Below are positions 7,187 to 14,082 of a stretch of DNA of 14,471 bases, one piece after another (within the stretch, counting starts at the first letter, position 1; each line of letters opens with the position of its first letter). The notes below the pieces were generated by a model. That model saw only the letters and a list, made by a program, of their open reading frames with translations. It was not told the DNA's origin and searched no databases. The stretch comes from Acidimicrobiia bacterium (lineage in GTDB: Bacteria; Actinomycetota; Acidimicrobiia; Spongiisociales; UBA5794): contig JAUVNV010000029.1 of NCBI GenBank assembly GCA_030599515.1, forward strand, positions 1-14,471, in the 5' to 3' direction. Made by a program: the position numbers and the translations under genes.

Positions 7187-8064
7187 CGTCCCTGCCGGCC
7201 GACGCTGAGGAGTACCTGGGCGCCCTGCGGTCGGAGAGAGGCCTCTCGTTGAACACGGTGGCCGCGTACCGGCGCGATCTCGTCGACTACTTCGATTTCC
7301 TCGATGAGGAGGCGTCAACCTGGGATGTCGGGGGTTTCGTCGCGGATCTGTCGCGCCGTGGCCTCGCCCCGTCGACCCGGGCGCGAAAACTCGCTGCCGT
7401 GCGCGGCTACCACCGGTTCCTCGTCATCGAAGGCCACGTGACCGATGACCCCACGGTCTTGATCGAAGCGCCCCGGAGACCCCGATCGCTTCCGAAGGCT
7501 CTCACGATCGATCAGATAGGGGATCTACTCGATGCACCCGACCGGGCAACGCTGCTCGGCATCCGAGACGTAGCGATCCTCGAGTTCCTCTACGCCACCG
7601 GGGCACGGGTCACGGAGGCGGTCACCGTCGGTCTGACGGACCTGGACCTTGAATCCGGAACGGTGATCGTGATCGGCAAGGGAGACAAGCAGCGTCTTGT
7701 TCCGCTCGGAAGTTACGCGAGGGTCGCGATCGAAAGATACCTTCCGGTGCGGCTTGAACTTCTCAGCGAGAGCGAGCGGAGCGATGTCCTGTTCGTCAAT
7801 GCCAGAGGCATGTCGCTGACACGACAGGGAATGTGGGACATCGTCAAGAGAAACGGTCGCCGCGCCGGTATCGAAGACGACGCTCTGTCCCCACACGTCC
7901 TCCGCCACTCGGCGGCGACCCACATGGTCGAAGGGGGAGCGGATCTGAGAACCGTCCAAGAAATGCTCGGTCACGCTAGTATCAGCACCACACAGGTCTA
8001 CACCCTTGTGTCCCCCGAGCACCTCTACGAGGTGTACGTTACGGCGCACCCACGCGCCCGGTAG
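7183..8064 (+). CDS. xerD: Site-specific tyrosine recombinase XerD
   Basis: Xer recombinases resolve chromosome dimers at the dif site near the terminus, acting as XerC and XerD pairs. The 293-residue protein has an N-terminal SAM-like core-binding domain (about 1-95) and a C-terminal catalytic domain. Catalytic residues are R142 (ATGARVTE), a lysine in GKGDKQR (K166/K169), H238 and R241 (SPHVLRHSAATH), H264 (LGHAS) and nucleophile Y273 (STTQVYT). Length and the full catalytic set show a working chromosomal Xer rather than a phage integrase. The XerD name rests on position after pyrG and NUDIX; XerC cannot be strictly excluded. The ATG overlaps the NUDIX stop (ATGA). An open frame extends upstream inside NUDIX but is not supported. 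No dif-like site was recognised in the window. Confidence 0.94.
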   Translation: MTSLPADAEEYLGALRSERGLSLNTVAAYRRDLVDYFDFLDEEASTWDVGGFVADLSRRGLAPSTRARKLAAVRGYHRFLVIEGHVTDDPTVLIEAPRRPRSLPKALTIDQIGDLLDAPDRATLLGIRDVAILEFLYATGARVTEAVTVGLTDLDLESGTVIVIGKGDKQRLVPLGSYARVAIERYLPVRLELLSESERSDVLFVNARGMSLTRQGMWDIVKRNGRRAGIEDDALSPHVLRHSAATHMVEGGADLRTVQEMLGHASISTTQVYTLVSPEHLYEVYVTAHPRAR

Positions 8065-8090
8065 GGACGAAGAGGAGGATGAGGTTCCCC

Positions 8091-8444
8091 ATGACCGAGA
8101 CGATCGATACCGCTGCTGCCGAAGCACGCCTCATCGAGGAACGCACCAAGGTCCTGCGGCAGCTCGAGGAAATCGGCGCGGATGAATCCGGGCAACTCAA
8201 CGGCACTGTTGACTACGGGGATGCGTTCGCCGACGCCGGCGCCGTCACCGCTGAACGAACCGAGGTGCTTCGCCTGGCTGAGGCCTTCAAGATTCGACTC
8301 GACCGGGCCAACGTCGCCCTGGGCAAGATCGCCGATGGCGTGTATGGGATCTGCGAGACCTGCGGTGAACAGATCGGGCTGGACCGCATTCAGTATCTCC
8401 CGGCCGTACGGCGCTGCGTGAGGTGCAAACAAGCAGCCTCGTGA
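8091..8444 (+). CDS. DksA/TraR-family C4 zinc-finger protein
   Basis: The 117-residue protein belongs to the TraR/DksA family, whose members bind the RNA polymerase secondary channel or have unknown jobs. A coiled N-terminal region (about 8-80) is followed by a C4 zinc finger with C88, C91, C109 and C112 in a C-x2-C-x17-C-x2-C layout. The sequence DYGDAFADAGAVTAER (41-56) is like that of actinobacterial members and only loosely resembles the DxxDxA tip of E. coli DksA, so a DksA-like action on ppGpp-dependent transcription is not assured. ATG 8091 is chosen; it has GATGAGG six bases upstream and AGGAGG further up. ATG 8079 touches that AGGAGG and is unlikely. The stop overlaps the HD gene as GTGA. 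This gene has no counterpart here in the mycobacterial order I recall. Confidence 0.88.
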   Translation: MTETIDTAAAEARLIEERTKVLRQLEEIGADESGQLNGTVDYGDAFADAGAVTAERTEVLRLAEAFKIRLDRANVALGKIADGVYGICETCGEQIGLDRIQYLPAVRRCVRCKQAAS

Positions 8445-8926
8445 CCCGAAGCTTCGACAGAGTCGGCCATCTCGTTGGACGCTTCTTCGGGCATCTTCGC
8501 GCCGAGCCACCGGGTCCCGGGGATCAACGCTTTGTGCACGATCATCTCAACGGACGTTGCGCCGAGTTGTTCTGGTCTCAGAGCTCGCCCGATCAGCGGC
8601 ACGCCGTCGACGTTGCTCGTCGCGTGTACGCGGTCGCTCCCGATGACTTGGGGGCAGTTGAGGCAGCCCTCGTACACGACGTCGGTAAGCGGCACTCGAA
8701 CATCGGCGCTGTATCGCGTTCGATCGCGACGGTTCTTGACGCCGTGGGCATGCCGATGACGGCACGGATGCGCACGTACCGCGATCACGGACGGCGCGGT
8801 GCGGTGGATCTCGAAGAGGCGGGTTGTGGGCCACTTGCGGTCGCCTTCGCCCGATATCACCCGGGTTCTGCCCCGGCCGGTACGGATCCAGCCCGTTGGA
8901 AGGTGCTGCTCGATGCGGATGGATAG
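8441..8926 (+). CDS. HD-domain metal-dependent phosphohydrolase-like protein
   Basis: The 161-residue product carries an HD domain: H54 in DQRHAVDVARRV, the H79-D80 pair in ALVHDVGKR, further His at 116 and 140, and a C-terminal Asp (158 or 160) that could be the fourth ligand. HD proteins hydrolyse phosphate esters or nucleotides; the substrate here is unknown. There is no fused signalling domain, so it is a stand-alone HD. The N-terminal FDRVGHLVGRFFGHL may be an amphipathic helix. Small HD proteins of this shape are common in actinobacteria, in my recollection. The GTG start overlaps the DksA-like stop (GTGA) and no in-frame ATG is near, so translation is probably coupled. It ends 47 bases before scpA, where a new promoter seems to begin. 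Confidence 0.8.
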   Translation: MTRSFDRVGHLVGRFFGHLRAEPPGPGDQRFVHDHLNGRCAELFWSQSSPDQRHAVDVARRVYAVAPDDLGAVEAALVHDVGKRHSNIGAVSRSIATVLDAVGMPMTARMRTYRDHGRRGAVDLEEAGCGPLAVAFARYHPGSAPAGTDPARWKVLLDADG

Positions 8927-8959
8927 CCGACGTTCCTCGTTCTGGCGTGTTCGAGGCGA

Positions 8960-8965
8960 TACCAT
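8960..8965 (+). promoter_or_regulatory. scpA: Possible -10 element for a near-leaderless scpA transcript
   Basis: TACCAT fits TANNNT and ends eight bases before ATG 8974, placing a start of transcription at or within two bases of the start codon. There is no Shine-Dalgarno sequence before scpA, as expected for a leaderless message. No clear -35 was found. The identical hexamer and spacing precede the DUF512 gene. Confidence 0.45.
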
Positions 8966-8973
8966 CATGCGCC

Positions 8974-9747
8974 ATGACGTATGAGGTCAAGACCCGGATC
9001 TTCGAAGGACCGTTGGATCTGCTGCTCCAGCTGATCACGTCACACCAGGTCGAGATCACCGAACTGAGCCTCTCCGACCTCGTCGCCGAGTACGTCGGCT
9101 ACCTCGACGTAATGAGCGAGATGGACCTTGCCGTCACGAGCGAGTTCCTGTTGATCGCGTCGACCCTCATCCAGTTGAAGGCCCGGCGTCTGCTCCCCGA
9201 CGACCGTGAGATCGACCTCGACGACGAGCTCGCCCTCGCCGAGGAGCGCGACCGCTTGCTCTCGCGCCTTCTCATGAGTCTGACGTTCAAAGATGTGGCT
9301 GCAGTGTTCGCCCACCGGATCGCCGCGAACGAACGGTTCGTCGCCCGATCGGTCGGTCTGGAGGACGTAACCCCTCCGCCGCCCTCGTTCGTGCTGCCGG
9401 TCGACGCTGTCGGCCTCGCGGCCATCGCCGAACGGGTCTTCGCCGATGAGGGCGATGCGGTCGATGTCGACCACCTGGATCTGGAGTTGCCGTCGGTTCA
9501 GGAGGCGATGCTCGACCTCCAGGATCGCATGGCGGCCGCGATCGAGACCGATTTCGAGTCTGTGGTTGCTCACTGCTCGCGTTCGGTGGAGGTGGTCGCG
9601 TACTTCCTCGGTCTGCTCGAGCTCGCGCGATGGGGCATCCTCAGGGTCTCGCAAGACGATCGGCAGGCACCGATCATGATCGGATACAGCGAAGCAGTTG
9701 CAGCCGAACGGCTCGAGGCACTGCTCAGCGGAGAGGAATCACTCTGA
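8974..9747 (+). CDS. scpA: Segregation and condensation protein A
   Basis: ScpA is the kleisin that joins SMC heads and, with ScpB, forms the condensin that compacts and segregates the chromosome. The 257-residue protein opens with FEGPLDLLLQLI and ITELSLSDLVAEYVGYL, the N-terminal kleisin helices that contact the SMC neck. Then comes SEFLLIASTLIQLKARRLLP (56-75), a strong ScpA hallmark. The acidic, less conserved middle leads to a C-terminal winged helix with VAYFLGLLELARWGILRVSQ. ATG 8974 is chosen because TYEVKTRIFEGPLDLLL is the usual N-terminus; the longer open frame upstream overlaps the HD gene in another frame. The stop shares a base with scpB (TGATG). No parA lies just upstream, unlike mycobacteria. 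Confidence 0.95.
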   Translation: MTYEVKTRIFEGPLDLLLQLITSHQVEITELSLSDLVAEYVGYLDVMSEMDLAVTSEFLLIASTLIQLKARRLLPDDREIDLDDELALAEERDRLLSRLLMSLTFKDVAAVFAHRIAANERFVARSVGLEDVTPPPPSFVLPVDAVGLAAIAERVFADEGDAVDVDHLDLELPSVQEAMLDLQDRMAAAIETDFESVVAHCSRSVEVVAYFLGLLELARWGILRVSQDDRQAPIMIGYSEAVAAERLEALLSGEESL

Positions 9748-10325
9748 TGGAGATCCGCAGTGCGCTCGAAGCGATCTTGTTCGTCGCCGAGACGCCGATC
9801 ACGACACAGGAACTCGCCGAAGTGGTCGAGGCTCCTCACGCAGACGTCGAGGCGACGCTCGATGTTATCGAGCGCGAGTTCACGGATCGGCAAGGGGGGT
9901 TCATCCTTCGTCAGGTGGGGGGAGGATGGCGTCTGTACACCGCTCCTGACATGCTGCCCTACGTCGAGCGGTTCGCCGCATCGGAACGAGCGACCAGGCT
10001 ATCGAACGCGGCGCTCGAGACCCTCGCTGTAGTCGCCTACAAGCAACCCGTGTCACGCGGGCAGATCGCCGAGGTGCGAGGCGTCGACTCCGAGCGCGCG
10101 CTCCACACCCTCGAGCGTCGGGGTCTCGTTCGGGAGATCGGCACCGCGCCCGGGCCGGGTCAGGCGATCCTCTACGGCACCACCGAACTGTTCCTCGAGA
10201 AGCTGGGGATCGACAACCCCTTGGACCTGCCACCGCTTGCCGACCACGTGCCGCCGGCTGAGATCGTCGAGACGCTCGAGCGGCCCTTCCGACCGGAGGG
10301 ATCATCGAACGACTCCAGAAGCTGA
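9747..10325 (+). CDS. scpB: Segregation and condensation protein B
   Basis: ScpB dimers bind the middle of ScpA in the SMC-ScpAB condensin. The 192-residue protein has two winged-helix domains: the first begins IRSALEAILFVAETPIT, and the second has the family hallmark LETLAVVAYKQPVSRGQIAE followed by VRGVDSERALHTLERRGLV. YGTTELFLEKLGI (residues about 144-156) is another usual ScpB stretch. ATG 9747 is chosen because it overlaps the scpA stop and has GGAGAGG ten bases upstream; a longer frame upstream is a shadow. The last 25 or so residues are polar and overlap the proposed start of rluB by 22 bases. The coding is intact. Confidence 0.95.
   Translation: MEIRSALEAILFVAETPITTQELAEVVEAPHADVEATLDVIEREFTDRQGGFILRQVGGGWRLYTAPDMLPYVERFAASERATRLSNAALETLAVVAYKQPVSRGQIAEVRGVDSERALHTLERRGLVREIGTAPGPGQAILYGTTELFLEKLGIDNPLDLPPLADHVPPAEIVETLERPFRPEGSSNDSRS
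10295..10299 (+). promoter_or_regulatory. rluB: Shine-Dalgarno-like GGAGG before the proposed rluB ATC start
   Basis: GGAGG lies inside the end of scpB, four bases before ATC 10304, where the S4 domain of rluB begins. It supports initiation here although no standard start codon exists in the frame between the stop at 10259 and GTG 10385. Confidence 0.45.
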
Positions 10326-11044
10326 TCGGCCGCTCCGGGTTCGTTTCGCGTCGCCATGCAGAGGCCCTCATTGCAAAGGGTCGCGTGACCGTCGACGGAA
10401 GGCGGGCGCATCTCGGCCAGAAGGTCGATCCTGCGACCGCTCGAGTGGAGATCGACGGTGTACCGCTCCCGATCGCGCCGGATCTGGCCTACTACGCCGT
10501 CTACAAGCCGGTGGGGACGGTCAGCACCGCAGATGATCCGCAGGAAAGACCGACCGTCGTTGATCTGGTCCCGGACGGACCGCGGGTCTATCCGGCAGGC
10601 CGCCTGGATGCCGACTCCGAGGGGCTGATGGTGCTGACCAACGATGGAGACCTCACACTCAGGATCACCCACCCGAGGTTCGGCGTGCACAAGACCTATG
10701 TCGTGCTCGTCGCCGGTGTTGTGGAGACGAGGACGATCCGCCGACTGACGAGCGGCGTCGACCTCGACGACGGTCCTGCCGCCGCCGTATCGGCTCGCAT
10801 CGTCGATCGCTCCAGCGACACCTCGCTCATCGAGGTGACCATGGGCGAAGGGCGGAAGCGGATCGTTCGCCGGATGTTCGAGGCCGTGGGTTACCCGGTT
10901 CAGCGCCTCGTTCGTACCTCGATCGGTCCGTTGAGGGACACTTCACTCTCTCCGGGCCAGTGTCGCCCGCTCACGATCGAAGAGATCCGAGCGTTGTACC
11001 AAGCGGGGGAGGAGGTGCCCGATGGAGGACGAGAGGAAGATTGA
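10304..11044 (+). CDS. rluB: RsuA/RluB-type 23S rRNA pseudouridine synthase, unusual start
   Basis: RluB-type enzymes convert a uridine of 23S rRNA (U2605 in E. coli) to pseudouridine. An S4 domain, ERLQKLIGRSGFVSRRHAEA (residues 2-21) onward, is followed by the catalytic domain with AGRLDADSEGL (D102 is the nucleophile), THPRFGVHKTYVV and GEGRKRIVRRMFEAVGYPV. These fit RsuA/RluB/RluE rather than RluA or TruA. The start is set from homology: the S4 domain is coded in frame upstream of GTG 10385, yet the only plausible initiators are ATC 10301/10304 after GGAGG, or CTG 10322, which would lose seven residues. Starting at GTG 10385 would delete most of S4. From 10304 the product is 246 residues, normal for the family. 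It overlaps scpB by 22 and aroA by 23 bases. A sequencing error at the start is possible. Confidence 0.9.
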   Translation: MERLQKLIGRSGFVSRRHAEALIAKGRVTVDGRRAHLGQKVDPATARVEIDGVPLPIAPDLAYYAVYKPVGTVSTADDPQERPTVVDLVPDGPRVYPAGRLDADSEGLMVLTNDGDLTLRITHPRFGVHKTYVVLVAGVVETRTIRRLTSGVDLDDGPAAAVSARIVDRSSDTSLIEVTMGEGRKRIVRRMFEAVGYPVQRLVRTSIGPLRDTSLSPGQCRPLTIEEIRALYQAGEEVPDGGREED

Positions 11045-12296
11045 ACCGGCCGGAGGAGTATTCCGCACCGGTGTCAAGATCCCGGGAGACAAGTCGCTAT
11101 CGCACCGTGCGCTGGTGTTCGCCTCGCTCGCAGAAGGTGAGAGCGAGATCACGGGCCTCGCACCGGGTCAGGACGTTGCCACGACCGCGGGAGCGCTGGG
11201 TCGCCTCGGAATGCAGCGCATCGGTGACCGTTTCGCAGCCGGTGAGAGGATCATGGAGCCGGATGGACCCATCGACTGCGGGAACTCCGGCACAACGATG
11301 CGTCTGCTCTCCGGCAGCCTCGCCGCCGCCCCGTTCCGGATCACGCTCACTGGTGATGACTCGTTGCTCTCGCGTCCGATGGGCCGACTCGTGGCGCCGC
11401 TTGGTGCGCTCGGATTGGAACTCTCGACACGGGAGAACGGCACCGCGCCCATCACAACCGGTGAGGCTTCACTGAGTGGAGCCGATGTGATGATCGACGT
11501 CGCTTCCGCCCAGGTCCGCACCGCGTTCGAGATGGCGGCGATTCAGGCAGACGGACCATCAACGATCGACAGCCCGGCTGGGTATCGCGATCACACGGAA
11601 CGGTGGCTCGAGGCGTTCGGTCTCGGAACGACGGGCGAAGGAACGAAGATGAGGATTGCGCCCGGTCGGATCCCCGGTGCCCGTTACGACATCCCGGGAG
11701 ACCCATCGAGTGCTGCGTACCTCTGGGCGAGCGCAGCCCTGGTGGAGGGCGCTCACGTCGTCACCCCGGGGATCTCTCTCAACCCGGGTCGACTCGGTTT
11801 CTTGACGATCCTCGAAGCGATGGGGGCCACGGTGCACGGCGAGGTGACGGGATCGATCCACGGCGACGTGATCGGAACCGTCGCGGTGACGGGAGGGCCA
11901 TTGCAGGCCGTTGAAGTCTTCGGGGACACGGTTGCGGCAGCCATCGACGAACTGCCGCTTGTTGCCGTGCTCGCCGCGTACGCGGAGGGAGTGACGATCG
12001 TTCGCGAAGCCACCGAACTGCGGGCGAAGGAGAGCGACCGTATCTCGAGCACGACCCGGATGATCCGAGCCCTGGGCGGGGGAGCGGAGCCGACCGAAGA
12101 CGGCTTCGCGGTGGTAGGCACCGGCTTTCTCGACGGTGGCTTCGTCAATGCTGGAGGTGATCATCGGATAGCGATGACGGCCGCCGTTGCCGCGACGGCT
12201 GCCGACGGTCCGGTGACGGTTCTCGGGGCTTCGGCGGCGAACGTATCCTGGCCGTCGTTCTATGAGACTCTGGAGGCAGTGTGGTCATCGCGGTAG
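11022..12296 (+). CDS. aroA: 3-phosphoshikimate 1-carboxyvinyltransferase (EPSP synthase)
   Basis: EPSP synthase joins phosphoenolpyruvate to shikimate-3-phosphate in the aromatic amino acid pathway. The 424-residue protein carries GDKSLSHR (22-29), GNSGTTMR (87-94), SAQVR (162-166), RDHTE (189-193), NPGR (254-257), the catalytic D309 in DELPLVAV, KESDR (336-340) and DHRIAM (380-385). GDKS and RDHTE resemble class II enzymes, while SAQVR and NPGR depart from the class II SAQ-x-K and N-x-TR patterns, so class is unclear. The Gly in NSGTT is kept. ATG 11022 has a very good AGGAGGT site ending five bases upstream and lies inside rluB by 23 bases. It overlaps cmk by 16 bases. aroA-cmk pairing also occurs in other bacteria. 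Confidence 0.96.
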   Translation: MEDERKIEPAGGVFRTGVKIPGDKSLSHRALVFASLAEGESEITGLAPGQDVATTAGALGRLGMQRIGDRFAAGERIMEPDGPIDCGNSGTTMRLLSGSLAAAPFRITLTGDDSLLSRPMGRLVAPLGALGLELSTRENGTAPITTGEASLSGADVMIDVASAQVRTAFEMAAIQADGPSTIDSPAGYRDHTERWLEAFGLGTTGEGTKMRIAPGRIPGARYDIPGDPSSAAYLWASAALVEGAHVVTPGISLNPGRLGFLTILEAMGATVHGEVTGSIHGDVIGTVAVTGGPLQAVEVFGDTVAAAIDELPLVAVLAAYAEGVTIVREATELRAKESDRISSTTRMIRALGGGAEPTEDGFAVVGTGFLDGGFVNAGGDHRIAMTAAVAATAADGPVTVLGASAANVSWPSFYETLEAVWSSR

Positions 12297-12931
12297 ACGG
12301 ACCGGGAGGCGTCGGCAAGTCCACGGTGGCGAGCCGCGTAGCGGAGGCCCTTGGACTCCCGCATCTCGACACCGGATCCACCTACAGGGCTGCCGGGCTC
12401 GTCGCGCTCCGGAGCGGAGCTCCTCTCGGTGACAGCACCGCCGTCCTGGCTGCGCTCGATGGGTTGGACATACGGATCGTCGACGGGATCGTCAGCATCG
12501 ACGGTGTCGACGTCACTGAGGATCTTCGCAGCGACGAGGTGACCAAGGCTTCGAGCATCGTGGCAACCCACCCCGAGGTCCGGGAGCAGATCGTCGCGCT
12601 GCAGCAGGCGTGGGTAGCGAAGCAAGGCGGTTCCGCCGTCGTCGAAGGGCGTGACATCGGAACCGTGGTCTTCCCCGATGCGCCCGTGAAGATCTACTTG
12701 ACCGCACGACCCGAGATCCGGGCCGCGCGCCGATCCGGGGACGCAGAGGCGGCCGACAAGTCCAAGGATCAAATCGCCGCGGAGTTGGCGGCCAGAGACC
12801 ACGCGGATTCCAGTCGCAAGGCGTCCCCGCTCCGGCCCGCAGCCGATGCCGAGATCATCGACACGAGTGATCTCAGTATCGATGAGGTGGTAGAGCGGGT
12901 CCTGGCATCGGCCGCAAGACATGAGACTTGA
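12281..12931 (+). CDS. cmk: Cytidylate kinase
   Basis: Cytidylate kinase phosphorylates CMP and dCMP with ATP, recycling pyrimidine nucleotides; it complements pyrG in the same window. The 216-residue protein has the P-loop GPGGVGKST (7-15), LDTGSTYRA (29-37, CMP-binding region), the segment VTEDLRSDEVTKASSIVATH (78-97), VVEGRDIGTVVFPDA (120-134), and the C-terminal RDHADSSR with SPLRPAADA. All catalytic pieces are present. LDTGSTYRA has Thr where many members have Met, a mild change. GTG 12281 is chosen, with GGAGG four bases upstream, inside the aroA end. The last codons (ARHET) are built from the 7-base period of the terminator stem that follows, so the stop lies in the hairpin. This is the last gene of the scpA unit. 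Confidence 0.95.
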   Translation: MVIAVDGPGGVGKSTVASRVAEALGLPHLDTGSTYRAAGLVALRSGAPLGDSTAVLAALDGLDIRIVDGIVSIDGVDVTEDLRSDEVTKASSIVATHPEVREQIVALQQAWVAKQGGSAVVEGRDIGTVVFPDAPVKIYLTARPEIRAARRSGDAEAADKSKDQIAAELAARDHADSSRKASPLRPAADAEIIDTSDLSIDEVVERVLASAARHET

Positions 12932-12970
12932 GACGCAGGCTGCATCTCTCACGTCTCAAATCTCGTGTCT
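12917..12970. terminator. Bidirectional stem-loop between convergent cmk and ispH
   Basis: Arms 12917-12935 and 12952-12970 can pair over 19 positions with one mismatch (12927/12960) and one G-U (12922/12965), leaving a 16-base loop. It lies between two convergent genes and covers the cmk stop, so it likely ends both transcripts. No clear T tract follows in either direction, so it could instead be a Rho-related or RNA-stability hairpin. Both arms show a 7-base period: left units end in AGAC, right units contain TCT. Confidence 0.7.
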
Positions 12971-12979
12971 GTCCACGAT

Positions 12980-14026
12980 TCACACGCCCAACAGCGCAAG
13001 CGCCTCGCTGGCATCCCAACCGCGATCGTCTTCGATCGGACCGTGGGCGCCCGGGTCCGGGGCGGCGAACGCTCCCTCCACGAGAGCCTGCACCGTCTTG
13101 ACGAAAGTCCGGAGGCGAGGGGGGAGCGGGAAGTACTCATCCTCCTCCGTCACGCGAACGATCTCGACGGCACCGCCCGGCGCGACCGCCTCGATGACCG
13201 CTCGCACGCGTTGATCTGGAGCCGAAGCGCCCGCGGTCACGCCCACCAGGTCGTCATCGTCGAACCATGAGGGATCAACATCTTCGGGACCGTCGACTCG
13301 ATGCGCACGGACGCCGGACATCCGGGCGACCCGGACCAAAGCCTGGGTGTTCGATGAGTTCTCGGACCCAACGACGAGAATGACCGACGCCGACTCAGCG
13401 AGGCGCAGGATCGCCGTCTGGCGATTCGTGGTGGCGTAGCAAAGATCGCTCTTCCTCGCGGTTTCGAGTCCGGGAAAACGCGCTCCGGCGTCGGCCAGGA
13501 CGTCCTCCCACTCGTACAGTCCGAGCGTCGTCTGCGCGAGGAGCGCCACCTTCGTGGGATCACCTGGCTCAAAGGAGAGCAGTCCTTCGACGGGATCGAC
13601 CAACGTGGTTGCACTCGGCGCTTCGGCGATCGCCCCGATCGCCTCGTCGTGCCCTTCATGGCCGACGTAGATGATCTCGTATCCCCGATCGGACATGCGC
13701 CGCATCTCGTGATGCACCTTCGTCACGAGGGGGCACACGGCATCGATCATGACCGCAGCCCGATCCTCCGCTGCGGCAACGACCTCGGGCGCTGAGCCGT
13801 GGGCGGATAGCATCACGGGTCGACCGACGGGAACCTCGGCAACGTCGCTCACGAAGACGACGCCGGCCCGTTCGAACGCATCTACGACTGCAGCGTTGTG
13901 CACGATCTCGTGGTAGCAGTAGACGGGAGGTTCGAACGTCTGGACCATCCACGTCAACGCTTTGATCGCCATCTCGACGCCTGCGCAGAAGCCGCGCGGC
14001 TCGGCTAGGAGTACCTGTGGGCTCAT
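12980..14026 (-). CDS. ispH: 4-hydroxy-3-methylbut-2-enyl diphosphate reductase
   Basis: IspH (LytB) is the last enzyme of the MEP pathway, reducing HMBPP to IPP and DMAPP with a [4Fe-4S] cluster. The 348-residue protein has cluster cysteines C14 (AEPRGFCAGV), C98 (DAVCPLV) and C196 (DLCYATTNRQ). Substrate-binding His are H43 (EIVHNAAVV), H76 (SAHGS) and H126, and the proton-relay E128 is in GHEGHDEAIG. NSSNTQAL and TAGASAP complete the usual set. ATG at 14026 (minus strand) is chosen as it gives SPQVLLAEPRGFCAG; an upstream in-frame ATG at 14038 would overlap the -10 element. It is convergent with cmk and divergent from the DUF512 gene. Presence of IspH shows use of the MEP rather than only the mevalonate route. 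Confidence 0.96.
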   Translation of the reverse strand: MSPQVLLAEPRGFCAGVEMAIKALTWMVQTFEPPVYCYHEIVHNAAVVDAFERAGVVFVSDVAEVPVGRPVMLSAHGSAPEVVAAAEDRAAVMIDAVCPLVTKVHHEMRRMSDRGYEIIYVGHEGHDEAIGAIAEAPSATTLVDPVEGLLSFEPGDPTKVALLAQTTLGLYEWEDVLADAGARFPGLETARKSDLCYATTNRQTAILRLAESASVILVVGSENSSNTQALVRVARMSGVRAHRVDGPEDVDPSWFDDDDLVGVTAGASAPDQRVRAVIEAVAPGGAVEIVRVTEEDEYFPLPPRLRTFVKTVQALVEGAFAAPDPGAHGPIEDDRGWDASEALALLGV

Positions 14027-14033
14027 CAGGGCG

Positions 14034-14039
14034 AGCATA
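14034..14039 (-). promoter_or_regulatory. ispH: Possible -10 element for a near-leaderless ispH transcript
   Basis: On the minus strand TATGCT is followed by seven bases and then the ispH ATG at 14026. There is no ribosome site in the gap. The layout predicts transcription starting at the start codon. No good -35 was seen. Confidence 0.45.
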
Positions 14040-14068
14040 GAGGCCGTCGGGTCTGGAGATCGGACGGG

Positions 14069-14074
14069 TACCAT
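14069..14074 (+). promoter_or_regulatory. Possible -10 element for a near-leaderless DUF512 gene transcript
   Basis: TACCAT is followed by eight bases and then ATG 14083, identical in hexamer and spacing to scpA. It shares the 56-base divergent gap with the ispH promoter, so the two could compete or be co-regulated. No clear -35 was seen. Confidence 0.45.
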
Positions 14075-14082
14075 CGTCAGCG

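Noticed and set aside
7183..8064. Phage or integron integrase
   Set aside because: Length, full Xer motifs and placement in a conserved core operon with no attachment site or cargo indicate chromosomal XerD.
10260..10330. Programmed -1 frameshift that fuses ScpB to RluB
   Set aside because: No slippery heptamer is visible, and both proteins have normal separate lengths. A non-standard start is simpler.
8441..12931. A new defence or signalling island
   Set aside because: Apart from the HD gene the segment is condensin, rRNA modification, aroA and cmk, all ordinary core genes with matching composition.
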